This document shows, piece after piece, positions 1 to 7,654 of a stretch of 15,556 bases of DNA; the stretch's first letter is position 1, and every line of letters starts with the position of its first letter. The stretch is taken from contig JAISVE010000022.1 of assembly GCA_031271725.1 (NCBI GenBank), positions 1 through 15,556 of the forward strand, written 5' to 3'. A program made the translations under genes and the position numbers. Source of the DNA: Bacteroidales bacterium. GTDB lineage: Bacteria; Bacteroidota; Bacteroidia; Bacteroidales; P3. The notes below the pieces were generated by a model. The model had not been told where the DNA came from, made no database searches, and was given only the letters and a program-made list of their open reading frames with translations.

Positions 1-46
1 GCCAAATAAAAACACATGCAGTTTCTACGACTTGGGTTAGGGATTG

Positions 47-106
47 CAGCGGTAGCCCGCAGTGAGCGAAGCGAACGAGGACTACAAGCGGAAAGCCCGA
101 CCGCTG
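47..106. repeat. GC-rich intergenic hairpin with internal direct repeats
   Basis: This stretch is much richer in G+C than the surrounding genes. CAGCGGT (47-53) is the exact reverse complement of ACCGCTG (100-106), so the ends can pair. Inside lie two near-direct repeats, AGCGG-t-AGCCCG (48-59) and AGCGG-aa-AGCCCG (87-99), separated by the purine-rich GAGCGAAGCGAACGAGG. From memory, the pattern AGCGG..AGCCCG around a variable hairpin recurs between genes in many Bacteroidota genomes; I could not search this here. It lies downstream of dnaE and may be a dispersed repeat or a structured RNA. No function can be assigned from the sequence alone. Confidence 0.5.
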
Positions 107-299
107 TGGTGTTGTATAGGCGCGGAGGCAAGTACGTCAGGCGGCGTGCGCACGCTTGAAGGTTTGGCTAATTAGCAGTTGTGTATGAATGTGTAAGAAA
201 TATGATGTTAGAGATAACAAAATTAAATACGCCGTGTGCGGATGGAAGTGCGCACCCGCCTGACGTAACGCCGAAGCAAGCACAGGGACACCACAGCGG
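101..299. repeat. Long imperfect inverted repeat downstream of dnaE
   Basis: Three blocks of the left arm are repeated in inverted form, in the expected order, in the right arm. CCGCTGTGGTGT (101-112) matches 288-299 reversed. TACGTCAGGCGG (133-144) matches 256-267 reversed. GTGCGCAC (146-153) matches 248-255; this block is also a palindrome by itself. The inner two blocks are nearly continuous, with a 1-nt bulge, giving about 20 paired bases around a 94-nt AT-rich centre. The part between the outer and inner blocks (about 20 nt) does not match. The structure is too regular for chance, but has no transposase gene and no obvious target duplication. The rest of 1-328 shows no gene. Confidence 0.6.
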
Positions 300-328
300 G
301 AACCCCCACTTAATGCCTCCATAATGAA

Positions 329-3300
329 CTACGAGAGTGTGATGTCGAAAATATCAAAGCATTCTTGACTTTGCAGGTCGTGTAAAAACGATGAGGGCTC
401 CACTGATGTAGCAGAAGGCATCGTTACAGAAATGCCGGACTTTGTATCTTTCACTATAAAGATAATATCACTTATTTTTGTTTGTTTTGCTTTTGGATTT
501 TTTTCAACGCGGTATTTCTCTATCAATGTGTGCAAGTCGGCAATAAGTCCTTTGTTAATTTCAGATAATTCTACCTGTAATTTTATGTGATGCGTGTTTC
601 TGTTTAACAAATCGTCAAGCAAAAACATATCGGTAATGCTCCAATCATAGTTTATGCTGTCGCCAAAACCGCGCGAAGTGAGTGTAGCGTAACAGAATAC
701 AGGAGTTGGCGGATTTGGCACAAGAAAATGCCCGAATTTCATATATATATCCTTAAACAAAGACAGGCGTATGGAGCTATCTTTATCTACAATGGTAAAG
801 ATTCCGTAAGGTACATTAAATCTCGTTTGGCGATGTTCCGCCGCCGCTATCATACCTGCAATCCTTACGCTTTTTCCTGCATATTTAGAGCTCTCCTTAA
901 ACATATCGTTCATTTGACGAATATCTGCATTCGCAAACTGCTTTATTTCGAGTTCATATTTGTTTAAGGGATGTCCGGAAATATAGTAGCCCGCAACTTC
1001 TTTTTCATACATCAATTTTGTAAAATCAGACCATTCTTCCACTTCGGGCAACATTATCTCCAACGAGGAGCCGGCAGTGTCATCATCAAATAAACTTCCT
1101 ATGGAAGAATTTTGTGCGGATTTTTTTACATACTGCAAAATTTGTTCAATAAAGTCGGGCGCATTATCATTTGCTTTGTAAAAATATGCCTGCCTGCTTG
1201 GTTTGTCGAAAACATCGAAAGCACCTGATTTTACAAGGGATTCTATTGCCTTACGATTGAGTGCTTTGAGGTCTGAGCGCGATACAAAATCAACTATGTT
1301 TTCGTAACTTCCGTTTTCGTTACGCTCGTTAACGATATTCTCTACAACACCCTCGCCTACTCCCTTAATGCCATTAAGTCCAAAGCGGATTGCACCGTCT
1401 TTATTCACGGAAAAAACACCAAGGCTTTCGTTTATATCGGGAGGAAGCACCTGTATTTTTTGATGCAGGCAATCGTCAATAAAAAATGTTATTTGGTCGA
1501 TTGAGCCGAGGTTGCTTGTAAGTACTGCCGCCATAAATTCAGCAGGATAATGTGCTTTCAAGTATGCTGTTTGATAGGCAATATAGGCATAGCAGGCAGC
1601 GTGGGATTTATTGAAAGCATAGTTAGCAAAGGCAAGCCAGTCATCCCAAATTTTATCACAAGTTTTAGAATCGAGTTTATTTTCGGCACAGCCGCTGACA
1701 AATTTATCTTTCATTTTTACAAGCGTATCCAGCTGCTTTTTGCCCATCGCTTTGCGGAGTGTATCCGCTTCACCGCCCGTAAAATTTGCCAGCTTCTGCG
1801 ACAGTAACATCACATGCTCCTGATAAACGGTTATTCCATAAGTGTCCGAAAGAATATCCGACATATCAGGCAAGTCACAGGTTATTGCTTCCAAACCATG
1901 CTTTCTTCTTATAAAGTTGGGAATATATTCCATAGGACCCGGACGGTACAAGGCATTCATCGCAATTAAATCTTCAAATCTTTCGGGCTTTAATTCACGC
2001 AAATATTTTTTCATTCCGTCCGATTCAAACTGAAATATTGCAGTGGTATCTCCACGACCGAACAAGTCATAAGTTTTTTTATCGTTTAAGGGAACTGTGT
2101 CTATGTCAATGTCCAAATTATGACGCCACTTTATATTTTGCAAGGTGTTCTTGATTATGGTGAGAGTTTTGAGTCCGAGAAAATCCATCTTTAACAAGCC
2201 GACACTCTCTACATACTTGCCCTCATATTGCGTAACAGGCATATCTGAGCCCTTTGCAACACCAAGCGGAACATAATCTACAATCGCCTCCGGCGCAATA
2301 ATCATTGCGCAGGCATGAACGCCTGTGCTGCGGTTACAACCCTCCAACTTTCTTGCATATTCTATAGTCTTTCGCACCGTTGGATTGGAAGAATTTTGCA
2401 ACATTGATTGCAACGGATTGCTATTGTCTTTAAGTGCTTTCTCTATTGTTATTCCAAGTGTGTCCAAATGTTTTGTAATTTCCCTCGCCTCAGGTATCGG
2501 CAGTTCAAGTATTCGCGCAACATCATTTATCGCACTCTTTGCAGCCATTGAACCATAGGTAATAACCTGTGCAACTTTTTCCTTTCCGTATTTTTCACGC
2601 ACGTATTCTATCACTCTCTCTCTACCGACATCATCGAAGTCGATGTCAATATCGGGCATGGAAATTCTGTCGGGATTCAGAAAACGTTCAAAAAGCAAGC
2701 CGTATTTCAACGGGTCGATATTTGTGATATGCAAGCAGTAAGCCATCACGGAACCCGCAGCAGAGCCGCGCCCGGGACCTACAACCACACCCATTTCACG
2801 TGCCGTTTTTATTACATCCCAAACTATAAGAAAGTAACCCGGAAAGCCCATTCGCTTAACAGTTGCCAATTCAAAGTCAATGCGTTTTTTTATTTCTTCC
2901 GGCAACTCTTCGCCATATCTGCCTTTTGCTCCTTCGTAAGTTAAATACTGCAAGTATTCATTTTCATCTACAAAGTTTTCAGGTATGGCAAACTTGGGCA
3001 GCAGTAAACCATTTTCTATCTTATACTCCTCAATCTTATCTACAATTTCTTGCGTATTTTCAAGAAATTCGGGATTATCGGGAAAAAGTACAGACATTTC
3101 TTCAGGCGTTTTTACATATTCTTCGCCCGTGTAAGAAAGTTTATTGTGCTCGCTGATTTTTGTATTTGTATTTACGCGAATAAGAATATCATGAACTTCC
3201 CTGTCTTCTTTAGAGATAAAATGAATATCGTTAGTGGCAACACATTTTATACCGTATTGCTGCGAAAGTTCCTTGAATTTTTCTACAACAATTGCCTGTT

Positions 3301-3838
3301 CTTTTAAGCCGTGATTCTGACATTCAAAATAATAATCATCACCGAAAATACTTTGAAAAAAAGAAATGTTTTCGTGTAATTTATTTTCCTCTCCATTTAG
3401 AATATTCTGTGGTATCTCGCCCGCAATACAGGCAGAACAACATATAATTCCTTCGTGATATTTTTCTAAAAGTTCATGATCGATACGTGGCTTGTAGTAG
3501 AAGCCCTCTACAAAGCCCAATGACACAAGGCGTACAAGATTGTGATAACCCACCTTGTTTTTTGCAAGTAAAATCAAGTGATAGCCACTTCTGTCCTCCG
3601 TGCCGTGCTTGTCAAAACGGCTTTTTTCCGCCACATAAACCTCGCAGCCGATAATGGGTTTTATGCCTTCTTTTGTGCAAACTTGAATAAACTCCACAGC
3701 CCCATACATATTACCGTGATCGGTAATAGCAAGCGCATTCATACCCATTTTTTTAACAGTACTTGCAAGGGTCTTAATACCGGCAGCACCGTCAAGAATT
3801 GAATAGCGGGTGTGTACGTGCAGATGGGTGAAATTCAT
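329..3838 (-). CDS. dnaE: DNA polymerase III subunit alpha
   Basis: This is the catalytic subunit of the replicative DNA polymerase (family C), which extends the new DNA strand in the cytoplasmic replisome. The 1169-residue length is close to E. coli DnaE. It opens with the PHP domain (HLHVHTRYS at residues 5-13, then TDHGNMYG, GCEVYVAE and NDIHF); its metal-binding residues look largely kept, unlike the degenerate PHP of E. coli. VGPGRGSAAGS lies near residue 354. The catalytic PDIDIDF motif is at 395-401 and the third aspartate is D552 in MDFLGLK. A helix-hairpin-helix (GIKGVGEGV) is near 823, and an OB-fold segment (SVRIAGMIAAAEHRQTRF) lies near 1000. The start MNFTHLHVHT is the family's usual N-terminus. 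It lies 22 nt after the SprT-like gene and could be read from its own promoter or by read-through. Confidence 0.97.
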   Translation of the reverse strand: MNFTHLHVHTRYSILDGAAGIKTLASTVKKMGMNALAITDHGNMYGAVEFIQVCTKEGIKPIIGCEVYVAEKSRFDKHGTEDRSGYHLILLAKNKVGYHNLVRLVSLGFVEGFYYKPRIDHELLEKYHEGIICCSACIAGEIPQNILNGEENKLHENISFFQSIFGDDYYFECQNHGLKEQAIVVEKFKELSQQYGIKCVATNDIHFISKEDREVHDILIRVNTNTKISEHNKLSYTGEEYVKTPEEMSVLFPDNPEFLENTQEIVDKIEEYKIENGLLLPKFAIPENFVDENEYLQYLTYEGAKGRYGEELPEEIKKRIDFELATVKRMGFPGYFLIVWDVIKTAREMGVVVGPGRGSAAGSVMAYCLHITNIDPLKYGLLFERFLNPDRISMPDIDIDFDDVGRERVIEYVREKYGKEKVAQVITYGSMAAKSAINDVARILELPIPEAREITKHLDTLGITIEKALKDNSNPLQSMLQNSSNPTVRKTIEYARKLEGCNRSTGVHACAMIIAPEAIVDYVPLGVAKGSDMPVTQYEGKYVESVGLLKMDFLGLKTLTIIKNTLQNIKWRHNLDIDIDTVPLNDKKTYDLFGRGDTTAIFQFESDGMKKYLRELKPERFEDLIAMNALYRPGPMEYIPNFIRRKHGLEAITCDLPDMSDILSDTYGITVYQEHVMLLSQKLANFTGGEADTLRKAMGKKQLDTLVKMKDKFVSGCAENKLDSKTCDKIWDDWLAFANYAFNKSHAACYAYIAYQTAYLKAHYPAEFMAAVLTSNLGSIDQITFFIDDCLHQKIQVLPPDINESLGVFSVNKDGAIRFGLNGIKGVGEGVVENIVNERNENGSYENIVDFVSRSDLKALNRKAIESLVKSGAFDVFDKPSRQAYFYKANDNAPDFIEQILQYVKKSAQNSSIGSLFDDDTAGSSLEIMLPEVEEWSDFTKLMYEKEVAGYYISGHPLNKYELEIKQFANADIRQMNDMFKESSKYAGKSVRIAGMIAAAEHRQTRFNVPYGIFTIVDKDSSIRLSLFKDIYMKFGHFLVPNPPTPVFCYATLTSRGFGDSINYDWSITDMFLLDDLLNRNTHHIKLQVELSEINKGLIADLHTLIEKYRVEKNPKAKQTKISDIIFIVKDTKSGISVTMPSATSVEPSSFLHDLQSQECFDIFDITLS

Positions 3839-3844
3839 ATCGTA

Positions 3845-3876
3845 TAAAGATAAGAATTTTTTAAGTTTTCCTGAAA
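3845..3876 (-). promoter_or_regulatory. Possible dnaE promoter
   Basis: On the minus strand, TTTC (3873-3876) is followed after 20 nt by TATCTTTA (3845-3852). Each differs by one base from the Bacteroidota TTTG and TAnnTTTG consensus. The -7 box is 6 nt before the dnaE start, so a transcript from here would have almost no leader. The -33 box lies inside the 3' end of the SprT-like gene. Confidence 0.35.
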
Positions 3877-4511
3877 TCGGGGGGTGATGTAGGGTTTATA
3901 GTGGGATTTGCGGTCAGGTTTGCAGCGGGTTTTACAGAATAGTTTGCAACAGTATTTATAGCGGTATTTGCAGCGGGTTTTGTACGGGGTGATGGCAACA
4001 CAAGTCCTTTGCTTTGCGCTTGTTTGTAAATTGCGATGTACTCTTTCCTGTTTTCGCCGTACCTGCTAAAAATATCCATCAGTTCTTGCGGAATTGTTGC
4101 TTTGGATTTGATAAAGAATTGCCGTAAGGCAGCAAGAATGTCTTTCGGAAAAATATCTTCACGCAAAAATTGCCTCATTAGATTTGTAAATGTTGTTTTC
4201 CATTCCTTACCGTGAGCCGATGCTTGCGGATAATTTAATCGAACAACAAGATGCGCCCACTCGTGTACAAACACAAATAGCAACAGATAGGGGTTCAAAG
4301 AAATCTGTATGGAAATATAATGCCGTTTTTGTTGATGTCCGAAGCCGCCGGGTTTAACGTAATAGCCGAGTGTCTGTCCCTTGTTTTCTGAAAAACTTAC
4401 ATTAACCGAATGTCTTTCGAGCCAATTTATAATAACAGGCAAAGCGGGTGCAATAATATAGGGCGCAAGTGCCTTTTGTAAATTATATTCTACTGTTTTA
4501 TTGTTGCTCAT
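3861..4511 (-). CDS. SprT-like zinc metalloprotease-fold protein with repetitive tail
   Basis: A 216-residue protein with the SprT-type zinc site: HEWAH at residues 83-87 (two histidine ligands and the catalytic glutamate) and a third candidate ligand, H100, in AHGKEWK. The pattern LNPYLLLFVFVHEWAHL is typical of the small SprT-like proteins common in Bacteroidota. Relatives include eukaryotic Spartan/SPRTN, which cleaves DNA-protein crosslinks, but the substrate of the bacterial proteins is not established. There is no signal peptide and no cysteine, so the zinc-ribbon end seen in other SprT proteins is absent. From about residue 177 the sequence becomes a low-complexity tail rich in Ala, Asn, Thr and Pro (KPAANTAINT, KPAANLTANP). 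It lies between dnaE and the ATPase gene, same strand. The fold assignment is firm; the role is inferred. Confidence 0.8.
   Translation of the reverse strand: MSNNKTVEYNLQKALAPYIIAPALPVIINWLERHSVNVSFSENKGQTLGYYVKPGGFGHQQKRHYISIQISLNPYLLLFVFVHEWAHLVVRLNYPQASAHGKEWKTTFTNLMRQFLREDIFPKDILAALRQFFIKSKATIPQELMDIFSRYGENRKEYIAIYKQAQSKGLVLPSPRTKPAANTAINTVANYSVKPAANLTANPTINPTSPPDFRKT
3919..3980. repeat. 48-nt-period repeat in the tail of the SprT-like gene
   Basis: The 14-mer TTTGCAGCGGGTTT occurs at 3919-3932 and again at 3967-3980, exactly 48 nt (16 codons) apart and in the same reading frame, so both copies encode KPAAN. Shorter related pieces (GCGGTATTTG, GTGGGATTTG) lie between and beside them. 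This suggests the coding tail grew by local duplication. Confidence 0.7.
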
Positions 4512-4524
4512 TATGACACTCTTT

Positions 4525-4566
4525 ATCTCGTACGATTTGACGGTACTATGCTAAATCGTACGAGAT
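4525..4566. repeat. Palindromic element, copy 4 (perfect 14-bp arms)
   Basis: ATCTCGTACGATTT (4525-4538) and AAATCGTACGAGAT (4553-4566) are exact reverse complements around a 14-nt loop, GACGGTACTATGCT. It sits between the stop of the ATPase gene (13 nt away) and the start of the SprT-like gene (13 nt away). Arms and loop match the three copies at 5811-6004. It could fold at the 3' end of the ATPase mRNA, but no T-run follows on the minus strand, so it is not a classical terminator. Confidence 0.85.
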
Positions 4567-4579
4567 TTTAATATTTATT

Positions 4580-5800
4580 TCATGCTATAGTCCATGCCGG
4601 AACAGAAACAACATTATCTGATATTGGTGTTATATCCTGTCGCAAACAAAGAATTGCGCCCGTGCCAATCTCTTTTTTCAGATGTTTTAATAATTCAAAA
4701 TTCTTAGCATCTCTAAAAGATGGGTTTTTGGTTTTTTTTACTTCAACAGGATATAGAATATTATTTTTTTCTATGACAAAATCTATCTCTCTTTGATCTG
4801 CATCACGATAGAAATATATATTTGCTTCTAATCCATTATGCCAATAACTTTTAAGTATTTCTGTAAAACAATATGTTTCAAAAATAGCGCCTGTTAAATA
4901 ACTTGCTTCCAATGTCTTATAATCATCTATGCCTGCCAGATATACACATAATCCTGTGTCTAAAAAATATACTTTTGGAGTTTTGATAATTCTATTTGTA
5001 ACATTATTATAGTATGGATAAAGCAATTTTATTACACCCGAACGTTCCAAAATAGCAAGCCACTGTTTTGCAGTTCTGTTGTCTATGCCTACATCTCTTG
5101 CTATGTCGGAATAGTTAAGCAGATTTCCTGTACGCACTGCAACAGCACGAATAAAGTTGTAAAATTTTATATCGTCCGTAATACCGTCAAAGTCGCGCAC
5201 ATCACGCTCTATGTAAGTTTTAATATATGACTTAAAAAATATATCCCTACCCTTTCCTTTGTTTACAATCAATCTTGGAAAAGAACCATTAAATATAATT
5301 TTATAAATATCAAACAAAGTGAGATTATCTGCTATTTTAGAAAATGTTTTCTTTGACATGGAAGGCAAAAAAGGCATTACTTCATTTGCATTATTTTTCA
5401 TTTCTTTGTATGAGAACCCTAACATATCAATAATAGCGACACGTCCTGCTAACGACTCTTTTACTCCTTTCATCAGATTAAATTTTTGAGAACCTGTTAA
5501 AAGAAATTGCCCATTCTTTTTGTTTTTATCAACATACAATTTAATATATGGAAACAGTTCGGGGGCATATTGAACTTCGTCTATAATTACGGGGGGAGAA
5601 TATCTATCCAGAAACAAACTTGGATTATTTATTGCAAGTTTTTTATCCTCCACGTTATCTAATGACACGTATTTATACTTTGCAGTATTTAACATTTCAA
5701 ACAAAGTACTTTTACCTACTTGCCTCATTCCCGTAAGTAATGTAACAGGAAACAATTTTGAGATTTTAGATAATCCTTTTGATAGTGTTCTTTCAAACAT
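4580..5800 (-). CDS. AAA-family ATPase with C-terminal DUF4143 domain
   Basis: A 406-residue, apparently full-length member of the stand-alone ATPases (AAA_14 plus DUF4143) found in variable copy number in Bacteroidota and archaea. Walker A is GMRQVGKST (24-32). Walker B is VIIDE (71-75), followed by LLTGSQ (100-105), a sensor-like segment. A winged-helix-like region follows (LNYSDIARDVGIDNRTAKQWLAILERSGVI, split here only by description). The C-terminal domain has D340 in EIDFVIE and E353-V-K355 in YPVEVKK, an arrangement like the PD-(D/E)XK nuclease fold. No membrane segment or signal is seen. The gene looks more AT-rich than its neighbours and is bracketed by four copies of one palindrome, suggesting separate acquisition. 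The biological role of this family is unknown; nuclease activity is an inference from the motif only. Confidence 0.88.
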   Translation of the reverse strand: MFERTLSKGLSKISKLFPVTLLTGMRQVGKSTLFEMLNTAKYKYVSLDNVEDKKLAINNPSLFLDRYSPPVIIDEVQYAPELFPYIKLYVDKNKKNGQFLLTGSQKFNLMKGVKESLAGRVAIIDMLGFSYKEMKNNANEVMPFLPSMSKKTFSKIADNLTLFDIYKIIFNGSFPRLIVNKGKGRDIFFKSYIKTYIERDVRDFDGITDDIKFYNFIRAVAVRTGNLLNYSDIARDVGIDNRTAKQWLAILERSGVIKLLYPYYNNVTNRIIKTPKVYFLDTGLCVYLAGIDDYKTLEASYLTGAIFETYCFTEILKSYWHNGLEANIYFYRDADQREIDFVIEKNNILYPVEVKKTKNPSFRDAKNFELLKHLKKEIGTGAILCLRQDITPISDNVVSVPAWTIA

Positions 5801-5810
5801 AATGCTTATT

Positions 5811-6004
5811 TTGTCGTATGATTATACAGTGCTATGCTAAATCGTACGACAAAGATAATAATTTTTTTCAAAAATTTAATTGACAAAATTTCGTACAATT
5901 TGACAGTGTTATGCTAAATCGTACGACAAAGATAATAGTTTTTTTTCGGAAATTTAATTAATTAAACCTCGTACGATTTGACAGTGCCATGCTAAATCGT
6001 ACGA
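5811..6004. repeat. Tandem array of three palindromic elements upstream of the ATPase gene
   Basis: Three copies of the palindrome lie at 5811-5852, 5891-5926 and 5969-6004, starting 77 and 78 nt apart. The right arm AAATCGTACGA is identical in all three and in the fourth copy at 4525-4566. The left arm is perfect in the last copy, has one change in the middle copy (TCGTACAATTT) and two in the first (TCGTATGATTA). The loop is always 14 nt, close to GACAGTGYTATGCT. The stretches between copies also resemble each other (AAAGATAATA, T-run, AATTTAATT), so the whole 78-nt unit was duplicated. The array fills the gap between dapA and the ATPase gene and ends about 10 nt before the ATPase start. Confidence 0.85.
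5850..5857 (-). promoter_or_regulatory. Possible -7 promoter box inside the palindrome array
   Basis: On the minus strand this reads TATCTTTG, an exact match to the Bacteroidota -7 consensus TAnnTTTG, directly ahead of the first palindrome. The same box recurs one unit further upstream at 5927-5934. No TTTG sits at the usual 19-23 nt upstream of either box, so promoter strength is doubtful. If active, transcription would begin inside the palindrome, which would then act as an operator or as a 5' hairpin of the ATPase mRNA. Confidence 0.35.
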
Positions 6005-6011
6005 AATTATT

Positions 6012-6887
6012 TTATGATAATAAATTAAGATTTTTCATCTCTGCAAGCAGCTTCTCTCTATTGCTGCTCTGCATTTGCACAAGAGGCAGGCGATAGCCGC
6101 CCACATTCATACCAATAAGATTCATTGCTTCTTTTATGGGAATTGGATTGGGCTCAATAAACAGCATGTCTATAAGCCTGCCGTATTTTATTTGCAATTT
6201 ACTTGCTTCTGCCGTATTGCCGCTTGCATACAAACTGCAAATCTGCGAAACAACATTTGGTATTAAATTAGCGGCAACAGAAATCACTCCCACTCCACCA
6301 AGCGACATTGTCGGAACAATAGCATTATCATTGCCGGAAAACATTTTTAACGAAGGACACTCGTATGCAACCTGCAGAAGCCGCCCCGTTTCAGGATGTG
6401 CTTCTTTTATGGCAACGATATTTTTATGTTCGGATAAGCGTTTTAGAACGTTTATTGAAATATTCATTGTGGTACGGCTCGGTACATTGTAAAGGATAAT
6501 CGGAGTTTTTATGCGGTCTGCAACGTAGGCAAAATGTTGATACAAGCCTTCTTCATTTGTTTTGAGATAATATGGCGTGATAAGCAAAACGGCATCTACG
6601 CCCGCTTCTTCTGCTCCCTGCGACAGATACAAACTGTAAAGCGTATCATTAGAGCCTGTGCCTGCAACAAGAGGCACACGGTGATTTACCGCTTTTACCG
6701 CAAAGCGTATCAACTCCAAATGTTCCTCATCGGTTAGGGTTGATGCCTCGCCCGTTGTACCGCGCACAAGAATACCATTTGTACCTTGCTCTATTTGCCA
6801 ATCAATAAGTTCGGCAAATTTATCATAATTAACACTGCCGTCATTATTAAACGGTGTGACTAATGCCACGTATGAACCTGAAAACAT
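6012..6887 (-). CDS. dapA: 4-hydroxy-tetrahydrodipicolinate synthase
   Basis: Condenses pyruvate with aspartate semialdehyde, the first committed step toward diaminopimelate (peptidoglycan) and lysine; cytoplasmic TIM-barrel enzyme. At 291 residues it is full length, and its key residues fall at the same numbers as in E. coli DapA: T44 and T45 in GTTGE, Y107 in TPYY, Y133 in LYNVPSRTT, R138, and the Schiff-base lysine K161 in AIKEA. GTTGE favours DapA over N-acetylneuraminate lyase. After K161 the sequence reads AHPETG instead of the commoner SGDL-like segment. The start lies 11 nt after the tenA-like stop, so it is probably the last gene of that operon. The palindrome array follows its stop. 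Confidence 0.96.
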   Translation of the reverse strand: MFSGSYVALVTPFNNDGSVNYDKFAELIDWQIEQGTNGILVRGTTGEASTLTDEEHLELIRFAVKAVNHRVPLVAGTGSNDTLYSLYLSQGAEEAGVDAVLLITPYYLKTNEEGLYQHFAYVADRIKTPIILYNVPSRTTMNISINVLKRLSEHKNIVAIKEAHPETGRLLQVAYECPSLKMFSGNDNAIVPTMSLGGVGVISVAANLIPNVVSQICSLYASGNTAEASKLQIKYGRLIDMLFIEPNPIPIKEAMNLIGMNVGGYRLPLVQMQSSNREKLLAEMKNLNLLS

Positions 6888-6898
6888 ATATCTTGATT

Positions 6899-7651
6899 TT
6901 ATTTATCGCCTTTATTATAACCCGTTTCCCAAAACAATACTTCATAGCGCATTCCCGCAATAAAAATATCTTCAAGGGCTTTAAGTTCTTCCGGAGTTTT
7001 ATTTGCCGCAAGTTTGTCAATCATATTGGCATACTGCTTGCAAAGTTCACCGTATTCTTCTTGCGCATAATTATTTATCCATTGTTGATATGGATTCATT
7101 ATTTTAAGTTTGCCATAAGTTTCTTTCAGGCGGGCTGCATAATCATAGTAAGTCCAAGTACAGGGCAAGGTTGCAACAAGTATTGAAAGTACATCACCCG
7201 TTGCAGCTGTAGATAATAGAAAAGATGTATAAGACAGGTTGCCAAGTGATGCTTCAACATTTTCTATCTGCTCCTGCGTAATGCCCCATTCTTTCATGTA
7301 AGAACGATGCATTGACATTTCGCCGTTAAGAATAGTATTCTGCATACCTGCAAAGTAAGCCATCATTTTTTCGTCTTGCGCCTTTACAACTCCAAAGGCA
7401 TAAACTTTAGAGTATTGTAACAGATATAAATAATCCTGTAAAAGATAGTATTGAAATTTGTCTTTTTCGAGTGTGCCTTTGCCTATTCCCTGTACAAATG
7501 GGTGATTATAGCCCGCTTCCCAAATTTTATCGGCTTTTTGTCTTAATTTTTGGGTAAAAGATGTTGATGCATCGTTTGTTTGTGCTGTCTGCCCTATGCC
7601 AAATGTGGCAAAAATAATTGTTACAAGTGTAAATAAAAATAATTTCTTCAT
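6899..7651 (-). CDS. tenA: TenA/thiaminase II family protein with signal peptide
   Basis: TenA enzymes hydrolyse aminopyrimidine breakdown products of thiamine (and thiamine itself) for salvage, normally in the cytoplasm. This 250-residue protein keeps the active site: D73 and Y76 (QDYLYL), Y141 (NLSYTSF), the nucleophile C164 (LPCTWTYYD) and a glutamate, E237, before FW. D73, Y76, Y141 and C164 sit 29 positions later than the Bacillus subtilis residues D44, Y47, Y112 and C135, so the protein has a 29-residue N-terminal addition. That addition is a signal peptide: MKK, a hydrophobic run LFLFTLVTIIFATF, then GIG before Q21. There is no internal Met before residue 96, so a cytoplasmic start is unlikely. 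It lies 3 nt after the upstream unknown gene and 11 nt before dapA. Periplasmic location is inferred. Confidence 0.87.
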   Translation of the reverse strand: MKKLFLFTLVTIIFATFGIGQTAQTNDASTSFTQKLRQKADKIWEAGYNHPFVQGIGKGTLEKDKFQYYLLQDYLYLLQYSKVYAFGVVKAQDEKMMAYFAGMQNTILNGEMSMHRSYMKEWGITQEQIENVEASLGNLSYTSFLLSTAATGDVLSILVATLPCTWTYYDYAARLKETYGKLKIMNPYQQWINNYAQEEYGELCKQYANMIDKLAANKTPEELKALEDIFIAGMRYEVLFWETGYNKGDK

Positions 7652-7654
7652 TAG

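Noticed and set aside
137..322. 61-codon minus-strand reading frame downstream of dnaE
   Set aside because: It runs through both arms of the inverted repeat, has no recognisable domain or start signal, and is best explained as chance in a GC-rich repeat.
4525..4566. Rho-independent terminator after the ATPase gene
   Set aside because: The stem is perfect, but no T-run follows in the direction of transcription, and the same element occurs upstream of the gene.
5811..6004. Three palindromic repeats with ~40-nt gaps resembling a small CRISPR array
   Set aside because: The gaps resemble one another, so the whole 78-nt unit was duplicated; CRISPR spacers are unique. The repeats vary, a fourth copy is 1.2 kb away, and no cas gene is present.
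6012..6887. N-acetylneuraminate lyase instead of DapA
   Set aside because: The protein has GTTGE rather than the GSTGE of the lyases, and its residues match DapA numbering at T44, T45, Y107, Y133, R138 and K161.
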